From JAQBVV01 sp965249205 (GTDB taxonomy: Bacteria; Acidobacteriota; Vicinamibacteria; Vicinamibacterales; UBA2999), in NCBI GenBank assembly GCA_965249205.1, contig CBDFLL010000006.1, positions 310,001 through 374,000 on the forward strand: 64,000 nucleotides of DNA, in the 5' to 3' direction. The notes beneath the pieces were generated by a model. That model searched no databases. It saw only the letters and a program-made list of their open reading frames with translations, and had not been told where the DNA came from. A program made the translations under genes and the position numbers. Numbering within the stretch: position 1 is the first letter of the stretch; the number at the start of each line of letters is the position of its first letter. Positions 23,609-32,047 of the stretch are shown here, piece by piece.

Positions 23609-24609
23609 ATGAAGATGCTGAAGAACGTGCTGCTCTGGGTCGGCGGCGTCGGAGCGTTGCTCGTCGCGGGCCTGCTCGGCTGGGTGCTGCTCACATGGGA
23701 CCGGGTCCACGACGATGTGCCGATGCCGTCGCTGCGGGTCAGCAGCGACCCGGAGGTGATCGAGCGCGGGCGGTATCTGGTGCGCGGCCCATCGCACTGT
23801 TCCGTTTGCCACGTGAACAACGTGAGCGAAGTCGCGCGGTCGGAAGCCGGCGAGGAATTGCCGTTGCGCGGAGGACTGGAGTTTCCGATCAACCCGCTGG
23901 CGGTGTTCTACACAGCCAATCTGACGCCGGATATTGAGACCGGCAGCGGTCGCTATACGGATGGTCAACTCTTCCGCATGCTGCGTCACAACGTCAAGGC
24001 CAACGGCCGGGCGAGTCTTGCCCCCTGATGCCGTTCGCCAATATGGCTGACGAGGATCTGGTCGCCATCGTGTCGTATCTGCGCACAGGGGAGCCTGTTC
24101 GCAACGACGTGCCGGCAGCGCGCTGGACGCTGATGGGTAAGGCGATCTCGGCGCTTATGCAGCCGGCGGCGTTCCAGCCTGTGCTCGGACACTCGCCGCC
24201 GGTGTCGGCTCCGCCACAGGAGGCGACTGTGGAGCGCGGGCGATATCTGGTCAACAGCGTCACGAATTGCGTGGGTTGCCATTCGCCGATTGATCTCGCA
24301 ACTGGGGAATTGACCGGTCCGGCGCTATCAGGCAACGGTGTGGGCGAGCCGTCGATGATGGATCCGAACGTGATCCTTCGCATGCCGAATCTGACGCCCG
24401 ACCCCACCGGCGTGCTGGCGCGCTTCCCGAGCGAGGACGCGTGGGTCGGACGGTTTCGCGTCGGCCGCGCTATTCAGGAATCGATCATGCCGTGGGGACC
24501 GTACAGCAACATGAGCGACGAGGATCTGGCTGCGATCTATCGTTACCTGAGCAGTCTGGACCCGGTGGCCAACGATGTCGGCCCGGCGGTTGAGCGCACC
24601 AGCGGCTAG
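23609..24609 (+). pseudogene. Dihaem c-type cytochrome split by a 1-nt frameshift
   Basis: The first frame (23609-24028) has an N-terminal membrane anchor (LLWVGGVGALLVAGLLGWVLL) and haem site CSVCH, and ends at ASLAP plus TGA. The second frame, open from 24028, continues exactly where the first fails (LMPFANMADEDLVAIVSYL) with the second haem site CVGCH and C-terminal MSDEDLAAIYRYLSSL. Read together they make one dihaem protein of ~332 residues. The break is in the run GCCCCCTGATG, and one extra C would restore it. Either a homopolymer sequencing error or a recent mutation is possible. Confidence 0.8.
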
Positions 24610-24675
24610 CCGGCCCATCGGTGGCTTGGAATGGTGTTCTACTCGCGGGCGATGTACCGTAGCGTCGGCTAGCAC

Positions 24676-25269
24676 ATGAATATTCAGAGTCGCATCTCGG
24701 AAATCCTGGCGGCAGAGGCCGCCGCCATTGCGGCGGTTCGCGTGACACCAGCGTTCGAGGAGGCGGTGCTGACGCTGCGCAACTCGACGGGCAAGGTGCT
24801 CACAACCGGCATGGGCAAGGCGGGACACGTGGCGCGGAAGTTCGCGTCGACGCTGTGCTCGACCGGCACGCCGGCCACGTACCTGCATCCGGGCGAGGCA
24901 GCGCATGGGGATCTCGGTATCGTCGAACCCGACGACTGTGTTGTGGCGTTCTCCACCAGTGGCAAGACGCAAGAAGTCGTCGACATGCTCGGGCGGGGCC
25001 GGGCGCTCGGCATCGGCACGATCGTCAGCATTACGTCACATCCCGAATCAGCGCTCCGTGATCTCAGTGACATCGTTGTCGATATGGGCGTCATTGCCGA
25101 GCCATGCGCGCATGGCTTGACGCCTTCGGCGAGCATCGCGGTCATGTTGGCCATCAGCGATGCGCTGGCGCTTGTGCTGATGGATCTCAAACAGTTTTCG
25201 CGCACGGAGTTCGGGCGCCGCCATCATGGTGGGTACCTGGGTTCTCAGTCGAGAACGGATCCAGCGTAG
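24676..25269 (+). CDS. SIS-domain sugar-phosphate isomerase (KpsF/GutQ-like)
   Basis: A 197-residue protein made of one SIS domain: TGMGKAGHVARKFASTLCSTGTPATYLHPGEAAHGDLGI is the KpsF signature (read in segments), and VAFSTSGKTQEVVDML is the phosphosugar-binding loop. Arabinose-5-phosphate isomerases make the Kdo precursor for LPS. Most also carry two CBS domains, absent here, so this is a short form. It could act on another phosphosugar. The start follows the broken cytochrome gene by 66 bp. Confidence 0.8.
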   Translation: MNIQSRISEILAAEAAAIAAVRVTPAFEEAVLTLRNSTGKVLTTGMGKAGHVARKFASTLCSTGTPATYLHPGEAAHGDLGIVEPDDCVVAFSTSGKTQEVVDMLGRGRALGIGTIVSITSHPESALRDLSDIVVDMGVIAEPCAHGLTPSASIAVMLAISDALALVLMDLKQFSRTEFGRRHHGGYLGSQSRTDPA

Positions 25270-25302
25270 TCGGGTGTCGGCCGTAAAAAGGGAGATGGGA
25301 TC

Positions 25303-25989
25303 GTGCGTATTGCATTGCGACGGAGAGACAGTGTCCCCTGTGTTGTCGCGCCTCTGGTTGCACTTCTCGTGTTTGCGTCTGGAGTAGTATTCGGCGGAGC
25401 CATGCGCGGACAGACGCCCACAGCGCCTACTGACGGAGAGTCCGGCACCGTCTCGCAGTCTGGTATTCCGTACCGTCCGCACGACGACGCGGGGCCAGCG
25501 GCGCTGGTTGACGCTATCCGGGCCAGACGGGCTGGCGGGCGGCTGCTGAATCTCGACCGGATGTTGCTGCATAGCCCGGCGTTCGCCGAAGGATGGAACG
25601 GCATGTTCGCGGCAATCCGCGGTCAGTTGTCGCTCGACCCGAAGTTGCGCGAACTGGCCATCATGTTCATCGGCGTGCTCAACGAGGCCGACTACGAGTG
25701 GGTGCAGCACGAACGGGTGTTCGTTGAGGTCGGTGGTACCCCCGAACAGATGAGCGCGATGAAAAATCCCGACGCGGCGCTTGGTGATTCGGACGTGTTC
25801 GATGACGCGGAGCGGGCCATCCTGGCGCTGACCTACGAGATGACGCGCAATGTGGCGGTCACGGACGCGACCATGAGCCGGGTGCGCGCCCTTCTGCCGG
25901 ACTCCGAGGTGGTGGAACTGGTCGGCACAATCGCGGGCTACAACATGGTGTCCCGGTTCGTCATCGCGACGGGCGTCGCGGTGGAGTAG
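25303..25989 (+). CDS. Carboxymuconolactone decarboxylase-like (AhpD-fold) exported protein
   Basis: 228 residues from GTG 25303. The N-terminal hydrophobic stretch (VAPLVALLVFASGVVFGG) is a signal or anchor, followed by an AhpD-like helical domain: LLHSPAFAEGWNGMFAAI, LRELAIMFIGVLNEADYEWVQHERVF (conserved Glu and His), and ILALTYEMTRNV. The AhpD CxxC pair is absent, as in many family members. Function is probably not peroxidase. An exported member is somewhat unusual. Confidence 0.78.
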   Translation: MRIALRRRDSVPCVVAPLVALLVFASGVVFGGAMRGQTPTAPTDGESGTVSQSGIPYRPHDDAGPAALVDAIRARRAGGRLLNLDRMLLHSPAFAEGWNGMFAAIRGQLSLDPKLRELAIMFIGVLNEADYEWVQHERVFVEVGGTPEQMSAMKNPDAALGDSDVFDDAERAILALTYEMTRNVAVTDATMSRVRALLPDSEVVELVGTIAGYNMVSRFVIATGVAVE

Positions 25990-26019
25990 AGAGCACGCAG
26001 AAAGCAGGAAGGAGGGCAC

Positions 26020-26304
26020 ATGATCGTTGTTCGTAATTGCTTTGTCGCCAAGCCTGGTAGCGCGAGCACGCTGGCTTCGCAATTCAAGTCAGCCGCCACG
26101 GTCGCGAAGTTCAAGAACTTTCGAGTGCTGACCGACCTGACGGGGGATTTCAATCGAGTCGTCCTTGAGTACGAGGCGGAGAACCTCGGTGAGTTCGAGG
26201 CGCACATGAAGGAGTACGCCACCAACGAGGCGTTTCGCGAACAGATGAAGGGGTACACGGATCTATACGTCACCGGCAGCCGCGAGTTTCTTCAAATCGC
26301 CTGA
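26020..26304 (+). CDS. Small dimeric alpha-beta barrel-type protein
   Basis: 94 residues with a strong ribosome-binding site (AAGGAGGGCAC before ATG). The pattern VRNCFVAKPGSASTLASQFK, FRVLTDLTGDFNRVVLEYEAENLGEF resembles NIPSNAP/antibiotic-monooxygenase-like ferredoxin folds. It has no catalytic motif that I recognise. It is followed by another small gene of similar size. Confidence 0.6.
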   Translation: MIVVRNCFVAKPGSASTLASQFKSAATVAKFKNFRVLTDLTGDFNRVVLEYEAENLGEFEAHMKEYATNEAFREQMKGYTDLYVTGSREFLQIA

Positions 26305-26420
26305 CGTTGATGAACAGTCCGTTCGACGGGTGCGCGTAGGATTCACGCTCCAACCCGCGACCAGCCCGGCACAGGCCGGCATTTCATGCCGATCGTCAAC
26401 ACAGATAAGGAGAACTCCTC

Positions 26421-26795
26421 ATGGCCAACCACGGCAAGATTCAGCTTTGTTTCACGATCACGGCTCCGCCGGAACTTGTGGAAGAAGGCGACCGACTTTT
26501 TCGCAGTCATGCCCCGTGGATCGAGTCAACGCATCACCGCACGGGCGATAAGGCGCTGCTCAGCTACAACGTGTCGAAAGCGCCGGAGCTGAAGAACCCG
26601 CTGGATCCGAGCGCCGGCGTGACCGGTAGTACGTGTTTCGTCTTGAACGAGATCTACGAGAGCGAAGCCGGTATTGCGGACCACTTCGCGCAGGCGCAGT
26701 CGAGCTGGGCAGACTTCTCAGTCTTCGTTGAGTGGATGGGGAAGTGCAAGACGGCTGTGGTACCGTCGGCGAAGATCTTCAATTCGCTCTGGTGA
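26421..26795 (+). CDS. Small conserved hypothetical protein
   Basis: 124 residues, with AAGGAG upstream of the ATG. There is no signal peptide. The C-terminal half (FVLNEIYESEAGIADHFAQAQ) resembles the helix-strand pattern of antibiotic-monooxygenase-like folds (NEIYxSExAxxxHF), but I cannot assign a family firmly. The stop codon lies 5 bp before the family B repeat copy 2. Confidence 0.55.
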   Translation: MANHGKIQLCFTITAPPELVEEGDRLFRSHAPWIESTHHRTGDKALLSYNVSKAPELKNPLDPSAGVTGSTCFVLNEIYESEAGIADHFAQAQSSWADFSVFVEWMGKCKTAVVPSAKIFNSLW

Positions 26796-26799
26796 CGCT

Positions 26800-26947
26800 T
26801 AGAGCGCTTTTCAGATAGCCCTTGTATCGACTGGGCGAGTCATGGGACTTCTGCACGCGCTGCCGCACGCTTCGGTCCCGCCGGATGCCGTAACCATTTT
26901 CGGCATTGCAGCCACTCGAACGCCAAACGGTCATGAAAAGCGCTCTA
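26800..26947. repeat. Miniature inverted-repeat element, family B copy 2 (intact, 148 bp)
   Basis: Begins TAGAGCGCTTTTCAGATAG and ends TCATGAAAAGCGCTCTA, with 12-bp perfect inverted ends flanked by TA. It lies in the reverse orientation compared with copies 1 and 3. The right-hand TA plus the adjoining end base forms the TAG stop codon of the minus-strand propeller gene ending at 26945. It contains no gene. Confidence 0.8.
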
Positions 26948-28066
26948 GCCGAACACGTAGAGTCGCCCGTCCTGCGCGCCGATGACGACCTTACCGTCAG
27001 CGATCGCAGGCGAGGCGGTGATGCCCGCGCCGGTGTCGAACTCCCAGATCTTTTCGCCTGATTCAGCGTCGAGCACGTAGAGGCGGCCATCGCCGGATCC
27101 GACATAGACACGTCCGCCCGCGACGACAGGGGACGAGTCGACCCTGGCTCGTGTCGCAAATGTCCATGCGGGCGCGCCGGTGGCGGCGTCGATCGCGTGT
27201 ACTCGCTTGTCACGCCCGCCCAGTATGATGCGTTCTCCGTCGAGGGCTGCCGACGAGTAGTACGGAAACTGGGCGTCGTCTCGTGCGTAGCGCCACGCGA
27301 CGCTGCGGTCCTGCAGATCCAGGGCGAGCACCTCGAAGTTGAACGTGCCGAAGTAGGCTCGGTCGCCGGCAACGATCGGCGACGCGCCGGTGTAGGCGCC
27401 GGAATCGATCTGGTACATCTCGCTTCCGTCTGTCACGCGGATCGCCCGAAACTGCGCGTCGCAGCCGGCGATGAACGCGAGGCCATCCTGCACGGCCGGT
27501 GTCGCGTGGACCTGTCCCATGGTCAGCACCTTCCATCGTTCCTCTCCGGAGCGGGCGTCGAGCGCGTAAAGATGGCCGTCGTACGACCCGATGAGTACCA
27601 GGTCGTTCACGAGCACGGGCGACGACTTGATCTCCGAGTTGGTCTGGAACGTCCAAAGACCGGTGCCGTCGCTGGTGTCGACGGCGTGCACGATACCACC
27701 CAGGTCGCCGATGTACACCGTGTCTGGACCGACGGCGGGCGACGATTCACCGATGAGGTTACCGGTCGCGTACGTCCAGCGCAGCGCGCCGGACTCAAGA
27801 TCGAGGGCGATGAGGTCACCGTCGCCTCCGCCGACATACACGACGCCGTCGACGATCGCCGCCGACGAGTCGATGACCTCGCCCGTGTCGTAGGTCCACA
27901 GGAGCTTCAGCGTGGCGGGAGGCGTGGCGGCGGAGACGCCAGCCAGGTGCGCTGACCCGCGGAACTGGCGCCATTGGTCCGCCGGTGCGCCGTTGGGTGT
28001 TTGCCCGTCGAGCGACGCGGCTCCCGCAAGAGCGAACGTGAGCAGCAGAATCACAGTGGTACGCAT
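26945..28066 (-). CDS. Exported PQQ-type beta-propeller repeat protein
   Basis: A 373-residue protein with signal peptide (TVILLLTFALAGAASLDGQ), followed by about seven propeller repeats of the form VYVGGGDGDLIALDLESG and LYALDARSGEERWKV, like BamB and PQQ quinoproteins. The repeats carry the structural tryptophan motifs but no recognisable PQQ-ligand or Cys-pair set, so it may be a binding rather than catalytic protein. It is the most distal of three minus-strand propeller genes. Its stop codon is made by the end of the family B repeat. Confidence 0.85.
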   Translation of the reverse strand: MRTTVILLLTFALAGAASLDGQTPNGAPADQWRQFRGSAHLAGVSAATPPATLKLLWTYDTGEVIDSSAAIVDGVVYVGGGDGDLIALDLESGALRWTYATGNLIGESSPAVGPDTVYIGDLGGIVHAVDTSDGTGLWTFQTNSEIKSSPVLVNDLVLIGSYDGHLYALDARSGEERWKVLTMGQVHATPAVQDGLAFIAGCDAQFRAIRVTDGSEMYQIDSGAYTGASPIVAGDRAYFGTFNFEVLALDLQDRSVAWRYARDDAQFPYYSSAALDGERIILGGRDKRVHAIDAATGAPAWTFATRARVDSSPVVAGGRVYVGSGDGRLYVLDAESGEKIWEFDTGAGITASPAIADGKVVIGAQDGRLYVFG

Positions 28067-28099
28067 ACTGAACCCCTAGCGGACCGCGCGAGCGAGGCG

Positions 28100-29560
28100 T
28101 TACTCGGCCGCGATGGCGAAGAGCTGGCTGCGGTTGTTCAGGAACAGCGTGCCGTGGGCCGGCACGACGGTGCCGTACACCGCGCTGCCCATGTTCATCT
28201 CCGCGAGCACCTGCGCCTCATTGCCATGCGCCATGATAACGACGTCGCCGTCTTCATCAGCCAGGTAGACCTTGCCGTCGGCCACCAGTGGCGATGCCCA
28301 CACGGCAGCAAACACGTCGTGTGTCCAGTAGAGCTCGCCGGTCTCAGCGTCGAGGCAATGAAAATAGCCGCTGAAGTCCGGGATGTACAGCAGTCCGTCG
28401 GCAACCGCGACCGTCGAGATCGACCGGCGGATGTCGTCGAACTGCCAGATGAGGCCGGTCTCGGTGATGTCGCCGCGGTGTGTGGCGTCGATGGCGTACA
28501 GGTGGCCGACGCCTTCGCCATGCTCCGGGTCCTGACCGTTGGCGATGTACACGGTGTTGCCAACGATCACGGGCGTGGCGATCAGTTCGTTCCGGGTTCT
28601 GGGCCAGACAGAATCCTTGGGATTGCTGTCGAACTCCCACAGCTTGGTGCCGGTCTCAGCTTCGTACCCGCGTACCCAACCGTCCCCCTGCGCCGAGACG
28701 ACCTGGAGCACACCGTCGATCATGCCCACTGTCGGGGTTGACCACTGTCCATGAAGAATGCGGTCCTCGACCGAATTGTCTTCCCAGGCCAGCTCCCCGG
28801 TCACCTTGTTGACGGCGATGAGAGACGGCGCGCGCGGTGATGGGATGTTGACGTGGCTTTCATCCTGGCCGTTCGACGTGCTCACGAAGATCAGATCGCC
28901 CCACAACACCGGAGACGAATTCGCGAGGTTGTGCGGATATGCGCCAACCTCCTCCATCATGTCGAACTCCCAGATGACGTCAGCATCAAACTGGCCGGTC
29001 AACTCTTCGCTCGTGAACGGGCCGTCGTTCTCGTCGTCGCGAAAGCCCTGTACATCGACGCAGAGCAGAACGCCGCGGTTGCTGACGTAGTAGAGGCGGC
29101 CGTCCTCGACCAGCGGGGAGGAGGCGACGCCCTGGAAGGGCCAGTCGTTGGCGCGCCCCGATGCGAGCTTCGGATGGGCCTGCTGCCAGAGAAACTCTCC
29201 GTCCGACTCGCGGAACGCCATGAGTACGCCGCGGTCGCCGCCCTGGTTCGGGTCGCGTAGCAACTCGTTGTTGGTGCCGACGAAGACCATGCCGTTGGCC
29301 ACGACAGGATTGCCGTAGCTCTGCGAGCCGAGGTCGGCGACCCAGCGGATGTTCGCGCCGCTCTCGACGTCCCACTCGGCGGGCAGTCCCGTCATGTTGG
29401 AGACCATGTTGCGGTCCGCGGTGCCGCCCCACATCGGCCAGTCGCCAGTGCCTGGGTCGGAGGCGGCCAGTCGCTCAGGCACCAGCGCGCCTCCGCACAC
29501 CAGAAGCGCCGCAGAGATGAGCGCAGAGAAGAGACCTCGTCCGACGGAGTGGCTATGCAT
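28100..29560 (-). CDS. Exported PQQ-type beta-propeller repeat protein
   Basis: A 486-residue protein with a hydrophobic signal (FSALISAALLVCGGALVPE). The first blade region reads DWPMWGGTADRNMVS, the WPMWRG-like entry seen in many acidobacterial and planctomycetal quinoprotein-like proteins, followed by repeats such as VVANGMVFVGTNNE, LYYVSNRGVLLCVDV and FHCLDAETGELYW. The start lies 2 bp from the stop of the upstream 742-residue paralogue. Likely an operon of three. Substrate unknown. Confidence 0.85.
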   Translation of the reverse strand: MHSHSVGRGLFSALISAALLVCGGALVPERLAASDPGTGDWPMWGGTADRNMVSNMTGLPAEWDVESGANIRWVADLGSQSYGNPVVANGMVFVGTNNELLRDPNQGGDRGVLMAFRESDGEFLWQQAHPKLASGRANDWPFQGVASSPLVEDGRLYYVSNRGVLLCVDVQGFRDDENDGPFTSEELTGQFDADVIWEFDMMEEVGAYPHNLANSSPVLWGDLIFVSTSNGQDESHVNIPSPRAPSLIAVNKVTGELAWEDNSVEDRILHGQWSTPTVGMIDGVLQVVSAQGDGWVRGYEAETGTKLWEFDSNPKDSVWPRTRNELIATPVIVGNTVYIANGQDPEHGEGVGHLYAIDATHRGDITETGLIWQFDDIRRSISTVAVADGLLYIPDFSGYFHCLDAETGELYWTHDVFAAVWASPLVADGKVYLADEDGDVVIMAHGNEAQVLAEMNMGSAVYGTVVPAHGTLFLNNRSQLFAIAAE

Positions 29561-29562
29561 GA

Positions 29563-31791
29563 TTATTGATTCTCGGTCAGCACAAAATTATCAAGGTAGG
29601 TCCCGAACTCGGCATCAAGGAAGAGCCCGGGCGATCCCTCTCGGTTCCCGATCGGATCGGTTCTGTCGATAATCCAGTCGGCGGGTTCCGGGTCGCCAAC
29701 CGCCCACGCCTTGCCACGAATGCGCACTTGTGTATTCGGAAGGTTGTCGACTCGCAGCTTCAGTCGGTACCAGGTGTCGGTGGCCCATGCGAAGGGTACG
29801 GTGACAGTCCGCTCTATTTCCGGCTCCCACGGCTCCAGTTTCAGGCGTTGGTTCGTGCCGTACAGCACCAGCGAGTACCTCTGCACGGTGATGCCGACAT
29901 CGGCCATTTGGCGACGTCGCTCAGTCGCACGCACGTCCGCCTGGAAAGTGTAGTTCGACCAAGTCGTGGGACCGAAGAACACCCGGGCGCGCTTGAAGAG
30001 CGTCCCGAGAGGCGCCTTCTGTAGCACCTTGTTGCCGTCGAGTGTCACCACCGACACCGCAGCGGCGCCGGCAGCGTTCACCCAGCCTGGGGGCACGGTG
30101 CCGTCCTCGTATCCGTCGAATGTCTGGTTCCACGGCAAGGGCCGCGCGACGCGCGCGCGTGCCTCCCCGGTGAGTCCTGCCACGGTGGCCGTGATCGTGC
30201 CCGCCTGCTCCACCGGGTCCGAGGCCACGGTGAGTGCGCCGTCAGTGACTGTGCCGTTCAGATCGGTGAGCGTCCAGTCAACGGCCGATTCCTCGCGGAG
30301 GAAGCGTCCCATGTCGTCGAACAGACGCGCGCGGAGCTGGACGGTCTGTCCAGGCTCCAGCACCAGTTCGGTGGGTGAGACCTGTATGTGCGCCGGCGCG
30401 CCCTGGCCGGATTGCGCGGGTTGATCAACCGCGAACCCAGTGACGGGCTGCGGTTGCGCGGCCCCGATGGCGTAGACCGCGTCGCTCGACACGAAGAAGA
30501 TGCGCCCGCGCGAGACGGCCGCGCCGCCGAGTACCTGCTCGGGGGTGCCCTCAGATCCGCAACAACTGTTCGTGCTGTCCGGAAGTTCGACCTCACTGAG
30601 AATCTCGGCGCGATCGACGAGCGGCCGAATGATGAAGAACGTCCCGCCATCGGTGCCGACATAGATCTTGCCGTCAGCCAGTACGGGCGGCGCCTTTTGC
30701 GCCGTGCCGAGTGGCTGGGTCCATAGTGCCTCCCCGGTCTCGACGTCGAAAGCCCTCAGTCGCGAGCTGTTGTCAATCTGGTAGATGCGCGCACCATCGA
30801 GCAGCGGAGACGAGTACCCGAACTGGGTGCCCGTGGCCGCCCAGGTCGTCTCCGTAATGTCGCCACGTTGCGTGCCGTCGATCGCGGCAATCAGCCCGAG
30901 TTCGTTGCCCGAGAGGTTCTCGTCGCCGTGCGACACGATGACGTAGTTGCCATGCACGACGACGCCGGTGTTGATCGCGCGGCGGGCCGCGGTAAAGCTC
31001 CAGAGGGTCTCGCCGGTCTGCGGCTTGATTGCATGCACGCCGCCGTTGCCGAGCCCGGAAATGAGCATCCGCATGCCGTCGATCGCCGCGATGAGTGGCG
31101 GCGCGTACGCCGTATCAAACGGGCGGGGGCCGGGATTGGCGACGTAGATGACGTCGCCGGTGCGTTTGTCGAGCGCAATCAAACGATGGGCGCGCCCTGC
31201 CATCGAACCCCAGTTCGACATGGCGCCACTGACGATCACGAGATCGCCGTCCACCACGGGAGACATCGTCCGACCGCCGTGGGTGGTGAAGGCCGCGAAC
31301 TCCTCACCGAAGGAGCGATCCCAGAGGCGCTCGCCGTCGCGGTTGAGCGCGATGACCTGCGCGCCGCCGCTCAATGCGTAGATGTTGCCAGTTTCAGGAT
31401 CGGCGGCCGGCGACGCCCAGCCCACGCGGTGGCTCGGTACGTCGCTCTGGAACAGGCTGAACCGGTGCTCCCAGATCATCTCTCCGGTATTGGCATCGAG
31501 CGCCATCACGCGCTCCTGGAGGTTTTCGCCGCGTCCGGCAGGATTCTGCACGTAGACCCGGTCGCCCATGACGATGGGCGCGGATCGGCCGCCATACGGC
31601 GCGCGCCAGAGGAAGTTCTCTCCGTCGAGCGCCCAGGTCTCGACCAGTCCTGTCTCGAGCGAGACGCCGTTGCGGCCGGGGCCGCGCATCTCCGGCCAGT
31701 CACCGACTGCCACACGCAGTGGCCCCTGTGCGCTCGTTGAGAGAGAAAGGGTCAGGAGAATCGCGGCGGCGAGGCACAGCTTCTTCAGCAT
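29563..31791 (-). CDS. Large exported PQQ-type beta-propeller protein with Ig-like and lectin-like C-terminal domains
   Basis: 742 residues. It has signal peptide CLAAAILLTLSLSTSAQG, then DWPEMRGPGRNGVS and propeller repeats to ~residue 450. From ~460 to 550 comes a bacterial Ig-like stretch (VLEPGQTVQLRARLFDDMG, TLTDLNGTVTDGALTV). The last ~190 residues form a concanavalin-like jelly-roll (NYTFQADVRATERRRQ, WYRLKLRVDNLPNTQVRIRG, TYLDNFVL). The added domains suggest binding to polysaccharide or cell surface. It is the first gene of the three-gene minus-strand unit, divergent from the TonB receptor gene. Confidence 0.85.
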   Translation of the reverse strand: MLKKLCLAAAILLTLSLSTSAQGPLRVAVGDWPEMRGPGRNGVSLETGLVETWALDGENFLWRAPYGGRSAPIVMGDRVYVQNPAGRGENLQERVMALDANTGEMIWEHRFSLFQSDVPSHRVGWASPAADPETGNIYALSGGAQVIALNRDGERLWDRSFGEEFAAFTTHGGRTMSPVVDGDLVIVSGAMSNWGSMAGRAHRLIALDKRTGDVIYVANPGPRPFDTAYAPPLIAAIDGMRMLISGLGNGGVHAIKPQTGETLWSFTAARRAINTGVVVHGNYVIVSHGDENLSGNELGLIAAIDGTQRGDITETTWAATGTQFGYSSPLLDGARIYQIDNSSRLRAFDVETGEALWTQPLGTAQKAPPVLADGKIYVGTDGGTFFIIRPLVDRAEILSEVELPDSTNSCCGSEGTPEQVLGGAAVSRGRIFFVSSDAVYAIGAAQPQPVTGFAVDQPAQSGQGAPAHIQVSPTELVLEPGQTVQLRARLFDDMGRFLREESAVDWTLTDLNGTVTDGALTVASDPVEQAGTITATVAGLTGEARARVARPLPWNQTFDGYEDGTVPPGWVNAAGAAAVSVVTLDGNKVLQKAPLGTLFKRARVFFGPTTWSNYTFQADVRATERRRQMADVGITVQRYSLVLYGTNQRLKLEPWEPEIERTVTVPFAWATDTWYRLKLRVDNLPNTQVRIRGKAWAVGDPEPADWIIDRTDPIGNREGSPGLFLDAEFGTYLDNFVLTENQ

Positions 31792-31850
31792 CTAGACAAT
31801 ATACGTCTATCGTCGGTCGTTGTGCTTACTCTGGGGGCACGGTGGGCGGC

Positions 31851-31995
31851 CAGCACGGATTTCATGAGCGCTTGGCTCCGAGTCACCGCAATCAGTACCC
31901 GCGTCCGTAGATCTAGGGAGTCGGCACCTCCTCAGCCCCTTCCTACCCGCAGGAGTACCACGACCGAGTCCTCGGTACACGTGAAATCCGCGCTA
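31851..31995. repeat. Miniature inverted-repeat element, family A copy 2
   Basis: About 145 bp between CAGCACGGATTTCATGAGCG and ACGTGAAATCCGCGCTA, with the left end slightly degenerate. The reverse complement aligns over its whole length with copy 5 (37023-37190). It occupies most of the 256-bp divergent intergenic region between the propeller operon and the TonB receptor gene, so it may influence transcription there. Confidence 0.7.
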
Positions 31996-32047
31996 GTTAC
32001 TACCTAGTTGCGCAGCCAGTGTGCGATGAGTCCAACTCGCGGCGATA

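Noticed and set aside
3790..26795. The long run of small plus-strand genes (VOC, GNAT, cupin, SRPBCC, DUFs) looks like an integron cassette array.
   Set aside because: I looked for attC-like core sites (GTTRRRY paired with RYYYAAC) after each gene. Only isolated GTTAG matches occur (near 9379 and 19537), without the paired half. No integrase gene is in the window, and spacing is irregular.
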